In this document: one piece after another, positions 16,939 through 24,560 of the stretch
How positions within the stretch are numbered: position 1 is the first letter of the stretch
Layout: each line of letters starts with the position of its first letter
NCBI GenBank assembly: GCA_020633975.1
Contig: JACKCR010000004.1
Coordinates: 372,001-436,000 of the forward strand
Reading direction: 5' to 3'
Length of the DNA: 64,000 bases
Source: Candidatus Eiseniibacteriota bacterium
GTDB lineage: Bacteria; Eisenbacteria; RBG-16-71-46; CAIMUX01
Position numbers and translations under genes: made by a program
Notes under the pieces: generated by a model
The model's database searches: none
Told to the model about the DNA's origin: nothing
The model's input: only the letters and a program-made list of their open reading frames with translations

Positions 16939-16973
16939 AACAGCCCCTCCGTCTCGTCGACGGAGGGGCTGTT
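16939..16973. terminator. Bidirectional Rho-independent terminator
   Basis: A perfect 15-bp stem (16939-16953 with 16959-16973, arm CAGCCCCTCCGTC plus AA/TT ends) closes a 5-base loop. On the plus side it is followed by TTCGTTTC, on the minus side by TCTTTGTG, so it can end both the CRTAC1-like gene and the convergent PEP-CTERM gene. Confidence 0.88.
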
Positions 16974-16996
16974 TCGTTTCAACAATCCGAGTCGGA

Positions 16997-17800
16997 TCAG
17001 GCGCGCTTGCGGCAACGAGCAACGAGGCCGGCAAGTCCGAGTCCGCCGCCGAGGAGGAGGAGGCTCGCAGGCTCCGGAACCGGATCAGTCATCGTGGATC
17101 CGTTTGCGAGGTCGAGCCAACCCTGACGGTTCGCGGTCCAGCGCTTGAGATAGCCGTTCGTCCGATAGCGCGTATCGAGGCCGGCGAAGCTGTGGAACCA
17201 GACTCCGATGTTGTCGTCGTAGCCGGCGCCCGACCAGTCCGTGCCGCCTGCGCTGTACAGCGGGTTGTGATCGACGATGTCGGTGGCATCGATCGAGAAG
17301 CCCATCGTGCGGCTACCGTCGCCGTTCAGCTCGCTCTTCAGGTCGAAGACCCAGTTGTTGGCCGAAGAGTGGAGCGACGAGAGGATCCGATCCGGAGCGA
17401 CGATCGTGTCGTCCTTCGTCCCGTCGTAATAGCTCGAGGCGTCGTTCCGGCCGTTGTAGCCGTAGACGGTCAGACGCGGACCGCTGCTCCGGCTCGCGTC
17501 GAAGTAGAACAGTCCGAGTTCACCCTCGTACCCCTTCGGGTTCGGGCCATTGTTGATGGCGAGAGTGAAACCCTCGGTGTTCGAGCTGCTGCTCGGAACG
17601 TTGCCGAAGTTGGCGTACCAGGTGAGCCGATTGGTATCCGAGTCGAACGACGACTGGATCCAGTTGATGGCTCCACCCTGGTTGCTGTAGGCGCCGTCGT
17701 CACCGGGCTGCCACTCCCAGTTGTAGACGCCAGCGTTTGCGGAGCCGGCGATCGCCGCGAGTGCGGCTCCGATGGTCAGTGCCTTGATGAAGTTCTGCAT
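16997..17800 (-). CDS. PEP-CTERM sorting domain protein
   Basis: The ATG at 17800 gives a short signal peptide (MQNFIKALTIGAALAAIAGS, cut near ANA). The 267-residue protein ends with the textbook PEP-CTERM signal: VPEP, a hydrophobic helix of about 17 residues (ASLLLLGGGLGLAGLVA) and a basic tail RCRKRA. Such proteins are cut and anchored by an exosortase, which must be encoded elsewhere. The mature region is rich in Trp, Tyr, Ser, Asn and Gly and lacks enzyme motifs; it looks like a beta-sandwich surface protein (GYEGELGLFYFDASRSS). It lies between two CRTAC1-like lipoproteins and converges with the first. Confidence 0.9.
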   Translation of the reverse strand: MQNFIKALTIGAALAAIAGSANAGVYNWEWQPGDDGAYSNQGGAINWIQSSFDSDTNRLTWYANFGNVPSSSSNTEGFTLAINNGPNPKGYEGELGLFYFDASRSSGPRLTVYGYNGRNDASSYYDGTKDDTIVAPDRILSSLHSSANNWVFDLKSELNGDGSRTMGFSIDATDIVDHNPLYSAGGTDWSGAGYDDNIGVWFHSFAGLDTRYRTNGYLKRWTANRQGWLDLANGSTMTDPVPEPASLLLLGGGLGLAGLVARCRKRA

Positions 17801-18263
17801 GGTGCTCTTCTTCCCCTTGCAGTTGAACGCCCCCGCCGTGCATGGCGAGGTTGGGTGCTCTCTCTCACATGTGCTCGACTGAACTGCAAAACCTAGGGGG
17901 AACCGTTGGCTCGGCGGGGGACGTGATTCTTCGAGATAACAAACCACGCGGCGCGGCGGTCATCCGTGCCCGCGTGGAGAACCACATAGCCCTGCGGCGT
18001 GTGGACTGTGCCCCGTCGAGAATCTCTACGATTCCCAAGCGACCCATAGAGTAGGAAAAAACTTCCAGGGTGTCAACTATGGTGGATGAGGTCTCGGTTA
18101 ATTCGGGGATCACCGCATCTCATCGGTCCCATCCGACAATCCTCGCAGGCGGAGTGATTTGTGCCGGATCGCGTCGAAATCACGACCGATGGTCCGGGCG
18201 TCGGAGACTCCTGGTATGCTCCCCCTTCGTCCCCATCCTGGGACGGTCAGACCAGGAGATGGA
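17801..18263. other. Divergent region between the PEP-CTERM and second CRTAC1-like genes
   Basis: 463 bp without a credible gene. It holds a 8-bp inverted repeat (CCACGCGG at 17944-17951 with CCGCGTGG at 17970-17977, 18-base loop) and an extended -10-like element at 18211-18220. Base use here is AT-richer than the flanking genes, as expected of a regulatory region. I see no conserved RNA element I can name. Confidence 0.45.
18211..18220 (+). promoter_or_regulatory. Extended -10-like element CTGGTATGCT
   Basis: TGG followed by TATGCT, ending 43 bp before the start of the second CRTAC1-like lipoprotein. A near-identical decamer lies before the M36 protease and the M14 carboxypeptidase genes. 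No clear -35 is visible, which fits an extended -10 promoter. Confidence 0.4.
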
Positions 18264-20651
18264 ATGCGAACGAATGTGTGGTTGGGGGGGCCGTTTTGGA
18301 CGGTGGCCGTAGTGCTGGGTCTCCTCGTGACGGGCTGCGGAGGGGACTCCGCCCAGGATGGCGCGAATGCGCCGGGGACGAAGCGGCCGGGGTCGGAGGG
18401 TTCGGCTACGTCCGGTGGCCAGGCTGACTCGGGCACCGCTCCTGGCGACTACCCCGAAGCGCGCGATCGGTCCCTGGCCGAGATCCGGGCCGACGAAGAC
18501 GCACACGATGCGGCGAACTGGGCCCCCGAGGTCCGTTCCGAGACCTACCGCGGCGCGTTCATCAACTTGTGGGACGATCTCTACGCCGCCGATGACCGCT
18601 GGGCGGTCCTGGCGTCCGCCGCTTTGGGGACGATCACCAGAGGGGAGCTGGGTCCACCCGAGGCCGTCGGGGGACGGCTGACCCGCCGCGAGATCCTGCC
18701 CGGCGGGGCGCCGCTCTCCGATGCGGAGCGGTCGTCTTGGATCGCGGATCTACGCGGTCGCTTCACCCTCGAGCGTTTCGAGTTCACCCCGCGCAGCTTC
18801 GTGGACACCGATCCACCGCGGACGGTGTTCGCTACCGTGCTCGGTCTCGCGCCGATTGCCCCCGAGACCCGGCGGATCCAGATCGACGTCGATCTCGCGG
18901 TCACGTGGTCCGCGGAACAGGATGCGTACCTCAACTATGCTCCCGCCGCGATCGAGGTGGTCTCCGGTGAGCTTCTCGAATGGACCGGAGCGCCGGCGTT
19001 CGAAGACGTGCTCGACTACGACAACCCGAACCCGCAGATCATCCCTCCGATCTGCGTCTACGACGTGGATGGCGACGGCTGGACGGACATCCTCTATCCC
19101 CAGACGAACCTGCTCTTCCGAAACACACGAGGGATGGCCTTCGAGCGCACCGACTTCGCGGCCTACCCGCTGCGCAACTACTACGACGCCCTGTTCGGAG
19201 ACTTCGACGGGGATGGGGTCAGAGACTTCCTCGCGGCCGGGATCGGCGATACCGACGTGAACGGACGCCCGAGTCTCTACCTCTTCCACTCCGATGGCGC
19301 GGGTGCGTTCACGAATCCGCCCACGAAGGTGTATGCGAACACGTTCGAATCGCAGCTCGCGTTCGCTGCGGGGGACATCGATGCGGACGGGGACGTCGAC
19401 CTGTTCATCGGCAAGTACCTCCCGCCCTTCCTGGCCGGACAGGTGCCGACTCCCTTCTACGATGCGAACGACGGCCTTCCGTCGGAGCTGCTCCTCAATG
19501 ACGGCACCGGTCAGTTCACGCAGGGGATCGAAGGCTCTGGTCTCGAGCGATTCCGCAACCGCCGCACGTTCCGCGTCTCGTTCGTGGATCTGGACGAAGA
19601 CGGCGACCTCGATCTGCTCCAGACCAACGACTTCGCCGGGACCGCGATCTACTGGAACGACGGGCGCGGCAAGTTCGCGCTCGCCGCTGAAGGCGCGCCG
19701 ACCGGACCGGGTGTCGATGAAGGCTCGAGCTTCGGAATGTCGCATACGTTCGGTGACTACGACGGCGACGGAGAGACGGACTTCTACGTGACGGGGATGT
19801 ACTCCTATACCGTGCGACGCCTCATGGAGCTGGGTCTGGGTCGACCGGATCGGCCGGATGTCGATGATCATCGGATGGCGCTCGCGTACGGCAACCGGAT
19901 GTACATGGGGCAGGGCGAAGGCCGCTTCGTGCAGCCTCCGTTCAAGGACTCCGTGGCGAACACCGGCTGGTCTTGGGGTGTGAGTTCCTTCGACGTCGAG
20001 AACGATGGAGACTTGGACCTCTTCGTCGCGAACGGACACCTCTCGGGAGCGTCGATCCGTGACTACGACAGCCGATACTGGCGTCACGACGTCTACCAGG
20101 TGGGTTCGCGGCCTGATCCCGTGAAGAGCGCCTACTTCCTCGACAAGATGGGCTCCCTCGGCAAGGCGATCTCCTGGGCCGGCTACGAGCACAACCGCCT
20201 GCTCCTCCACGTCGGCAGCGGCTTCTTCGACGCAGGCTACGTACTGGGGCTTGGGAGTGAAGTCGACAGTCGTCACGTCGTGTCGGAAGACTTCGATCGG
20301 GACGGACGGGTCGATCTCGTCGTCGGGTACAAGGACTCGAGCACCGGCCAGAAAGGCTTCCGTGTCGCGCGGAACCGCTGGCCGGACGCCGGCCACTGGA
20401 TCTCGATCACGCTGAAGGACGGTCCCGGAGTGTCCGTGTTCGGAGCGAAGATCCTCGTCGAGACGCCAACGCGAAAGCAGGTACAACTCGTCGTTGCGGG
20501 GGACTCGTTCTTCTCCCAGCACTCGAACCGTCGCGTCTTCGGCCTCGGCGAAGACGCCACGGTCTCGCGGGTCACCGTCACCTGGCCGGGAGGCAAGACG
20601 TCCGTGCTCGAAGCCCCGGCCATCGGGAGAGACCACGTCGTCGCGCCTTAG
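18264..20651 (+). CDS. CRTAC1-type lipoprotein with FG-GAP repeats and ASPIC/UnbV domain
   Basis: The ATG at 18264 has AGGAGAT just upstream and yields a lipoprotein signal (LGLLVTGC, Cys25). After a low-complexity linker and an N-terminal domain (about residues 70-240) that I do not recognise, residues about 255-690 are FG-GAP/VCBS propeller repeats with Asp-rich loops (YDVDGDGWTD, DFDGDGVRD, DIDADGDVD, DLDEDGDLD, DYDGDGETD, DVENDGDLD). The last 90 residues are an ASPIC/UnbV module (VTVTWPGGKT). At 795 residues it lacks the 450-residue extension of its neighbour at 13276. Such proteins are calcium-dependent adhesin- or matrix-like surface proteins; partner unknown. Confidence 0.88.
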   Translation: MRTNVWLGGPFWTVAVVLGLLVTGCGGDSAQDGANAPGTKRPGSEGSATSGGQADSGTAPGDYPEARDRSLAEIRADEDAHDAANWAPEVRSETYRGAFINLWDDLYAADDRWAVLASAALGTITRGELGPPEAVGGRLTRREILPGGAPLSDAERSSWIADLRGRFTLERFEFTPRSFVDTDPPRTVFATVLGLAPIAPETRRIQIDVDLAVTWSAEQDAYLNYAPAAIEVVSGELLEWTGAPAFEDVLDYDNPNPQIIPPICVYDVDGDGWTDILYPQTNLLFRNTRGMAFERTDFAAYPLRNYYDALFGDFDGDGVRDFLAAGIGDTDVNGRPSLYLFHSDGAGAFTNPPTKVYANTFESQLAFAAGDIDADGDVDLFIGKYLPPFLAGQVPTPFYDANDGLPSELLLNDGTGQFTQGIEGSGLERFRNRRTFRVSFVDLDEDGDLDLLQTNDFAGTAIYWNDGRGKFALAAEGAPTGPGVDEGSSFGMSHTFGDYDGDGETDFYVTGMYSYTVRRLMELGLGRPDRPDVDDHRMALAYGNRMYMGQGEGRFVQPPFKDSVANTGWSWGVSSFDVENDGDLDLFVANGHLSGASIRDYDSRYWRHDVYQVGSRPDPVKSAYFLDKMGSLGKAISWAGYEHNRLLLHVGSGFFDAGYVLGLGSEVDSRHVVSEDFDRDGRVDLVVGYKDSSTGQKGFRVARNRWPDAGHWISITLKDGPGVSVFGAKILVETPTRKQVQLVVAGDSFFSQHSNRRVFGLGEDATVSRVTVTWPGGKTSVLEAPAIGRDHVVAP

Positions 20652-20796
20652 CAGGCTGCGGAATCAAGGCCCAGCGGGACGTCGTGAGCAACCTGTGCGG
20701 CTGGGACGTGGCCCGGAAACGCCGTCTCGGCTGCATCTTCTCGGCCGGGGGTGACGAACGACTCCTCGAGGGGGAAACTCCCCGTGTGAGGTGATC

Positions 20797-22278
20797 GTGG
20801 CTACGCAGACCTTCTCGACCGACATGCCCGTTCCGGCGGCGAAACTCTCCGACTGGCACTTCGCGCCCGGGGCGTTCGAGCGCCTGTCTCCCCCTTGGCA
20901 GGACGTGACCTTGGTCCACCAGGACCGTCCGATCGTGGACGGTTCCAAAGCCGAGGTCGTGCTGAAGAAGGGCCCGATCCGAAGCCGCTGGCTCGTGCGG
21001 CACACCGATGTCCGTCCGGGGCACTCGTTCCGGGACGAGCAGGTGTCCGGGCCGTTCGCGGCGTGGCGGCATCGGCACGAGTTCGGGCCGGGTGAGGACG
21101 TGTCTTCGCCGGCGGGTTCCCGAGTCGGCGAGCACCGAGGCGGTGGGACCGGGAGCCGACGGACCGAGGACCGACCTACCGAGAGCCGACTTGCTGAGAG
21201 TCGTCTGACCGACGAAGTCACGTACCGTCTCCCGCTCGAACCTCTCTCGCGCTGGATTGCAGGTGGGTTCGTCGAAGGGGAGTTGCGCCGGCTCTTCCGT
21301 CACCGGCACGAGCTCACGCGTCGCGACCTCGAGAGACACTCCCAGTTTCCGGGCACGAAGCTGCGCGTCGCTATCACCGGCGGCACCGGTCTCGTCGGAT
21401 CCCAGCTCGCTGCGTATCTCTCGACCGCCGGGCACGAAGTATCGTTGCTCGAACGGCGGGGAGGTAGCAGCGGTCCGCCATGGGCGGGAAGCATCGAGTG
21501 GTCGATTCGGGAGGAGACGATCGACGCTGCCGCCCTCGAAGGCGTGGACGCGGTCGTCCACTTGGCGGGTGCGCCGATCGCCGTACGTTGGACCGACGAC
21601 GCGAAGAGGGCCATCCGAGATAGTCGGGTGAACGGGACGTCGTTTCTCGCGCGAACCCTCGTGGGGCTCGATCGTCCACCGAAGGTCGTGGTCTCGACGT
21701 CGGCGGTCGGATTCTACGGACGCGGAATCGACGATCAGCTGCGGGTGGAGTCGTCGCCTGCAGGGACCGGTTTTCTCGCCGACGTCGCGCAGGAGTGGGA
21801 AGCAGCCGCGGATCCGCTTCGGGAGAGGGGCATCCGGGTCGTCCACCCGAGGCTCGGCGTCGTCCTCTCGCCCAAGGGGGGAGCGCTCGCGAAGATGCTC
21901 CCCGCGTTCCAGTTCGGAGCGGGCGGACCGATCGGGAGCGGGCGCCAGTGGTTCCCCTGGATCTCGCTCGAGGATGTGCTCGGGGCGCTCGAGTTCGCGA
22001 TCCATCGGGACGACCTCCACGGTCCGGTCAACTTCGTCGCGCCCGAGTGCGTGAGGCAGGCAGAGTTCGCGAGCGTGCTCGGCAAGGTTCTGCGCCGGCC
22101 CTCGTTTGCTCCGCTGCCCGCGTTCGTCGTCCGTACGCTCTTCGGGGGAATGGCGGACGAGGCGCTTCTCTCGGGAGTGCCCGTCGTTCCGCAGTCGCTG
22201 GAGGAGAGCGGTTTCACGTTCCAACATCGATCGCTCGAAGCTGCGCTGAGGGATGAACTCGGACGTTGGACGGATTGA
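20797..22278 (+). CDS. SRPBCC - TIGR01777 epimerase fusion (YfcH-like)
   Basis: The GTG at 20797 has GAGG 5 bp upstream; another GTG at 20791 is less well placed. Residues about 1-175 resemble the SRPBCC ligand-binding fold that precedes many TIGR01777 members (KKGPIRSRWLVRHTDV, FAAWRHRHEF, RLPLEPLS). Residues about 188-493 form an NAD(P)-binding Rossmann epimerase of the extended SDR type: ITGGTGLVGSQLA, HLAGAPIA, STSAVGFYG and an FPWISLEDV region. The reaction is unknown; E. coli YfcH is also uncharacterised. The SRPBCC part carries an Arg/Thr/Glu/Ser insert at about 105-140, encoded by a 15-bp tandem repeat. It overlaps the DUF1499 lipoprotein start, so the two form an operon. Confidence 0.88.
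   Translation: MATQTFSTDMPVPAAKLSDWHFAPGAFERLSPPWQDVTLVHQDRPIVDGSKAEVVLKKGPIRSRWLVRHTDVRPGHSFRDEQVSGPFAAWRHRHEFGPGEDVSSPAGSRVGEHRGGGTGSRRTEDRPTESRLAESRLTDEVTYRLPLEPLSRWIAGGFVEGELRRLFRHRHELTRRDLERHSQFPGTKLRVAITGGTGLVGSQLAAYLSTAGHEVSLLERRGGSSGPPWAGSIEWSIREETIDAAALEGVDAVVHLAGAPIAVRWTDDAKRAIRDSRVNGTSFLARTLVGLDRPPKVVVSTSAVGFYGRGIDDQLRVESSPAGTGFLADVAQEWEAAADPLRERGIRVVHPRLGVVLSPKGGALAKMLPAFQFGAGGPIGSGRQWFPWISLEDVLGALEFAIHRDDLHGPVNFVAPECVRQAEFASVLGKVLRRPSFAPLPAFVVRTLFGGMADEALLSGVPVVPQSLEESGFTFQHRSLEAALRDELGRWTD
21157..21216 (+). repeat. Period-15 tandem repeat inside the SRPBCC-epimerase gene
   Basis: Four 15-base units close to CGACCTACCGAGAGC start at 21157, 21172, 21187 and 21202. They encode pentapeptides of the form R-x-(T/A)-(E/D)-x, placed in a loop of the SRPBCC domain where relatives have no such insert. 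Confidence 0.8.
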
Positions 22279-22727
22279 TGCGGAGCGTCGTCCTCTGCTT
22301 CGTCGCATTCGCCCTCGGATCGCTTCTGACCGCGTGCTCCGGGAGTCCGCCCGCTCACCTTGGAGGATCGATGGATCGACTCGAGCCGTGCCCGGACTCA
22401 CCCAACTGTGTCTCCAGCCAGGAGCAGCGCGAAGGCCACGCGATACCTCCACTCCGTTTCTCGGATGCGCCGGAGGTGGCGTGGGGTCGTCTTCAGGAAG
22501 TGATCGAGGGAATGGCGCGGACCAAGATCCTCACCACAACGCCCAACTACCTCCACGCCGAGTTCAAGATCGCGGTGTTCGGGTTCGTCGACGACGTCGA
22601 GTGCGTGCTCGAACCGGAGTCTGGCACGATCCAGATCCGATCCGCATCGCGCGTTGGTCACTCGGACCTCGGTGTGAATCGGAGGCGGGTCGAGAAGATT
22701 CGCGCTGCCTTCGAGCACGGATCCTGA
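22278..22727 (+). CDS. DUF1499 lipoprotein
   Basis: The ATG at 22278 overlaps the last base of the upstream stop (TGATG), so it is coupled to the SRPBCC-epimerase. The N-terminus is a lipoprotein signal ending in LLTAC (Cys20 region). The mature protein shows the DUF1499 signature CPDSPNCVSSQ, followed by a region matching the family core (ILTTTPNYLHAEF, then FVDDVECVL and a SASRVGHSDLGVNRRRV motif). Function is unknown; family members are small periplasmic or thylakoid proteins. The length (149 aa) is usual. Confidence 0.88.
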   Translation: MRSVVLCFVAFALGSLLTACSGSPPAHLGGSMDRLEPCPDSPNCVSSQEQREGHAIPPLRFSDAPEVAWGRLQEVIEGMARTKILTTTPNYLHAEFKIAVFGFVDDVECVLEPESGTIQIRSASRVGHSDLGVNRRRVEKIRAAFEHGS

Positions 22728-22878
22728 CCACCTCTTCTCCTCCAGCCGAACCCGGAGCTTTTCGAGCTATCGGTTCCCTTCTGCTCGCTGCGGGTGTTAA
22801 CTCCTTCGCGCAACGGTTCGGGAGCGGTGACACCCAGAGTGTCCGCCGCAGCTTCCCGCCGCAACGAAGGAGGATCGA

Positions 22879-23316
22879 ATGCTACTCAACGGTGTCTACA
22901 TCGTGACGACGACGTGGGAAGGGAAGCGGTCGGGACTCGCCGTGGCCTGGGCGACGCAAGTGGAGAAGCACCATCTCCTGCTCAGCATCGGCAAGGACAG
23001 CTTCACCTGTGAGCAGATCCTGTCTTCGCGAGTGTTCGCCTTGAGTCAGCTCCACGATGCGCAGTCCGACCTCGCCCGGACGTTCGGGCTCCGGTCGAGT
23101 GCCGACAGCGACAAGTTCTCCGGGATCGACACCGAAGAGTGGGGGACCGGCGCGCCGATTCTGAAGGACCGGTTCCAGGCCTTCGAGTGCTCGGTCGTCT
23201 CCACGCAAGAACTCGAGGGTCAGGTGCTCATCACGGGACGTGTTCTGCGCAACGAGCCGCCGCGCGCGGACGTGGAGCCGCTGGCCTACATCACCGCCGA
23301 CTACTACGAAGACTGA
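22879..23316 (+). CDS. Flavin reductase-like (FMN-binding split barrel) protein
   Basis: AAGGAGG lies 6 bp before the ATG at 22879. The 145-residue protein has the flavin reductase-like split-barrel pattern: GVYIVTTTWEGKRSGLAVAW (start of the barrel and FMN phosphate region), LLLSIGKDSFTCEQI and FALSQLHDAQSDLARTFG, then an ECSVVS strand and an HxG-like ITGRV. Members bind FMN and either reduce it with NAD(P)H or carry it as an accessory flavoprotein. The substrate is unknown. It is transcribed rightwards with 151 bp to the DUF1499 gene and faces the convergent rfbA gene. Confidence 0.82.
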   Translation: MLLNGVYIVTTTWEGKRSGLAVAWATQVEKHHLLLSIGKDSFTCEQILSSRVFALSQLHDAQSDLARTFGLRSSADSDKFSGIDTEEWGTGAPILKDRFQAFECSVVSTQELEGQVLITGRVLRNEPPRADVEPLAYITADYYED

Positions 23317-23327
23317 CAAGCCCGAGT

Positions 23328-23389
23328 GCGGCGCGATCCGCGCCGCGTCGTGCAGTACGGTGCATGCCGCACGGAACACCCGTGCGGCA
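23328..23389. terminator. Two adjacent hairpins between convergent genes
   Basis: Stem 1: GCGGCGCG (23328-23335) with CGCGCCGC (23339-23346). Stem 2: TGCCGCACGG (23365-23374) with CCGTGCGGCA (23380-23389), a perfect 10-bp stem with a 5-base loop. They lie between the flavin reductase-like gene and the convergent rfbA. No U tract follows, so termination is likely but not certain. Confidence 0.5.
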
Positions 23390-23400
23390 GCGTACGAACG

Positions 23401-24273
23401 CTACTCGGACCTCAGGATCTTCAGCAGATACTTGCCGTACTCGTTCTTCGCCATCGGCTCGGCGAGTGCACGAACCTGGTCGGCGCTGATCCATCCGCGG
23501 CGATAGGCGATCTCTTCGAGGCAGGAGACCATGAGCCCTTGCCGCTCTTCGATCGTTTGGATGAAGTTGCTCGCCTGAAGGAGCGACTCGTGCGTTCCCG
23601 TATCGAGCCATGCTACGCCTCGTCCGATCTTCTCGACGTGGAGCTGGCCGCGTTCGAGGTACTTCCGGTTGAGGTCCGTGATCTCGAGCTCACCGCGCGC
23701 GGAAGGTTCGAGGCTCTCGGCGAACTCGACCACCTGGCGATCGTAGAAGTAGAGGCCGGTCACCGCCCAGTCGCTCTTCGGCTCTGAAGGCTTCTCCTCG
23801 ATGCTGATCGCGGTTCCTTGCTTGTCGAACTCGACCACACCGTAGCGGTGAGGGTCCGACACCTGGTATCCAAAAACCGTCGCGCCACCGTCGCGCGCGG
23901 CCGCCGTCCGCAGGGTCTCCGGGAATCCGTGTCCGTAGAAGATGTTGTCGCCGAGCACCAGGACGGAACGATCCGAGTCTGCGAGGAACGGTTTGCCGAT
24001 GAGGAACGCTTGCGCGAGACCTTCCGGGCGCGGCTGAACGGCGTACTCGATGTTGAGGCCTACCCAGTTTCCGTCGCCCAAGAGCCGCTGGAAGCTCGCC
24101 TGATCTTCGGGAGTGGTGATGACGAGCACGTCTCGGATCCCGGCCAGCATGAGCGCGGAGAGCGGGTAGTAGATCATCGGCTTGTTGTAGATCGGGACGA
24201 GCTGCTTGCTCAGCGCCCGGGTGGCGGGGAAGAGGCGCGTACCGCTTCCTCCGGCGAGGATGATGCCCTTCAT
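23401..24273 (-). CDS. rfbA: Glucose-1-phosphate thymidylyltransferase
   Basis: It makes dTDP-glucose from dTTP and glucose-1-phosphate, the first step of dTDP-rhamnose and related sugars. The nucleotidyltransferase signature [11 protein letters not shown] (residues 8-18) and the downstream [16 protein letters not shown] motif are intact. [11 protein letters not shown] and [10 protein letters not shown] are the family's substrate-binding segments, and EEKPSEPKS and [10 protein letters not shown] are conserved later. The length (290 aa) is standard. Start: ATG 24273 with AGGGG upstream. The usual partners rfbB, rfbC and rfbD are not adjacent, so the pathway is split or the enzyme serves another sugar. 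Confidence 0.96.
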   Translation of the reverse strand: MKGIILAGGSGTRLFPATRALSKQLVPIYNKPMIYYPLSALMLAGIRDVLVITTPEDQASFQRLLGDGNWVGLNIEYAVQPRPEGLAQAFLIGKPFLADSDRSVLVLGDNIFYGHGFPETLRTAAARDGGATVFGYQVSDPHRYGVVEFDKQGTAISIEEKPSEPKSDWAVTGLYFYDRQVVEFAESLEPSARGELEITDLNRKYLERGQLHVEKIGRGVAWLDTGTHESLLQASNFIQTIEERQGLMVSCLEEIAYRRGWISADQVRALAEPMAKNEYGKYLLKILRSE

Positions 24274-24287
24274 CTATGCCCCTTCAG

Positions 24288-24500
24288 GTTCGAGGTCTCG
24301 TCTCGGCCAGCTAGCCCCTTCGTGTCCGAGGTCTCGTCTTTGGCCAGGCGGGGAGGCTACCACGACGGAGGACGCGGCCCGAGTTTCTATCCTCGAACCG
24401 CGTCCTCATGGATCGGCGGCGGCCCGAGTTCCGATCTCGAGCCGTGTTCTCATGGATCGGCGCCGGTTCGGGTTTCGTTTCTCGACCCGCGCCACCGGAG
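24288..24500. repeat. Degenerate tandem repeats upstream of rfbA
   Basis: Within the 287-bp gap between rfbA and the next leftward gene. CGAGGTCTCGTCT occurs at 24291 and 24327. Then a 45-base unit beginning CCCGAGTT occurs at 24378 and 24423 (both with CTCATGGATCGGCG) and a decayed third copy at about 24468. The 45-bp period is three times 15. No coding potential is evident. Confidence 0.7.
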
Positions 24501-24560
24501 CGACGCCAGCCAAGGTGACAACTAGACGGCCGGCATCGATATGCGTTGCAGATCAGATAC

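Noticed and set aside
24288-24500. CRISPR array
   Set aside because: Units are degenerate and contiguous, without unique spacers of constant length; no cas gene is present.
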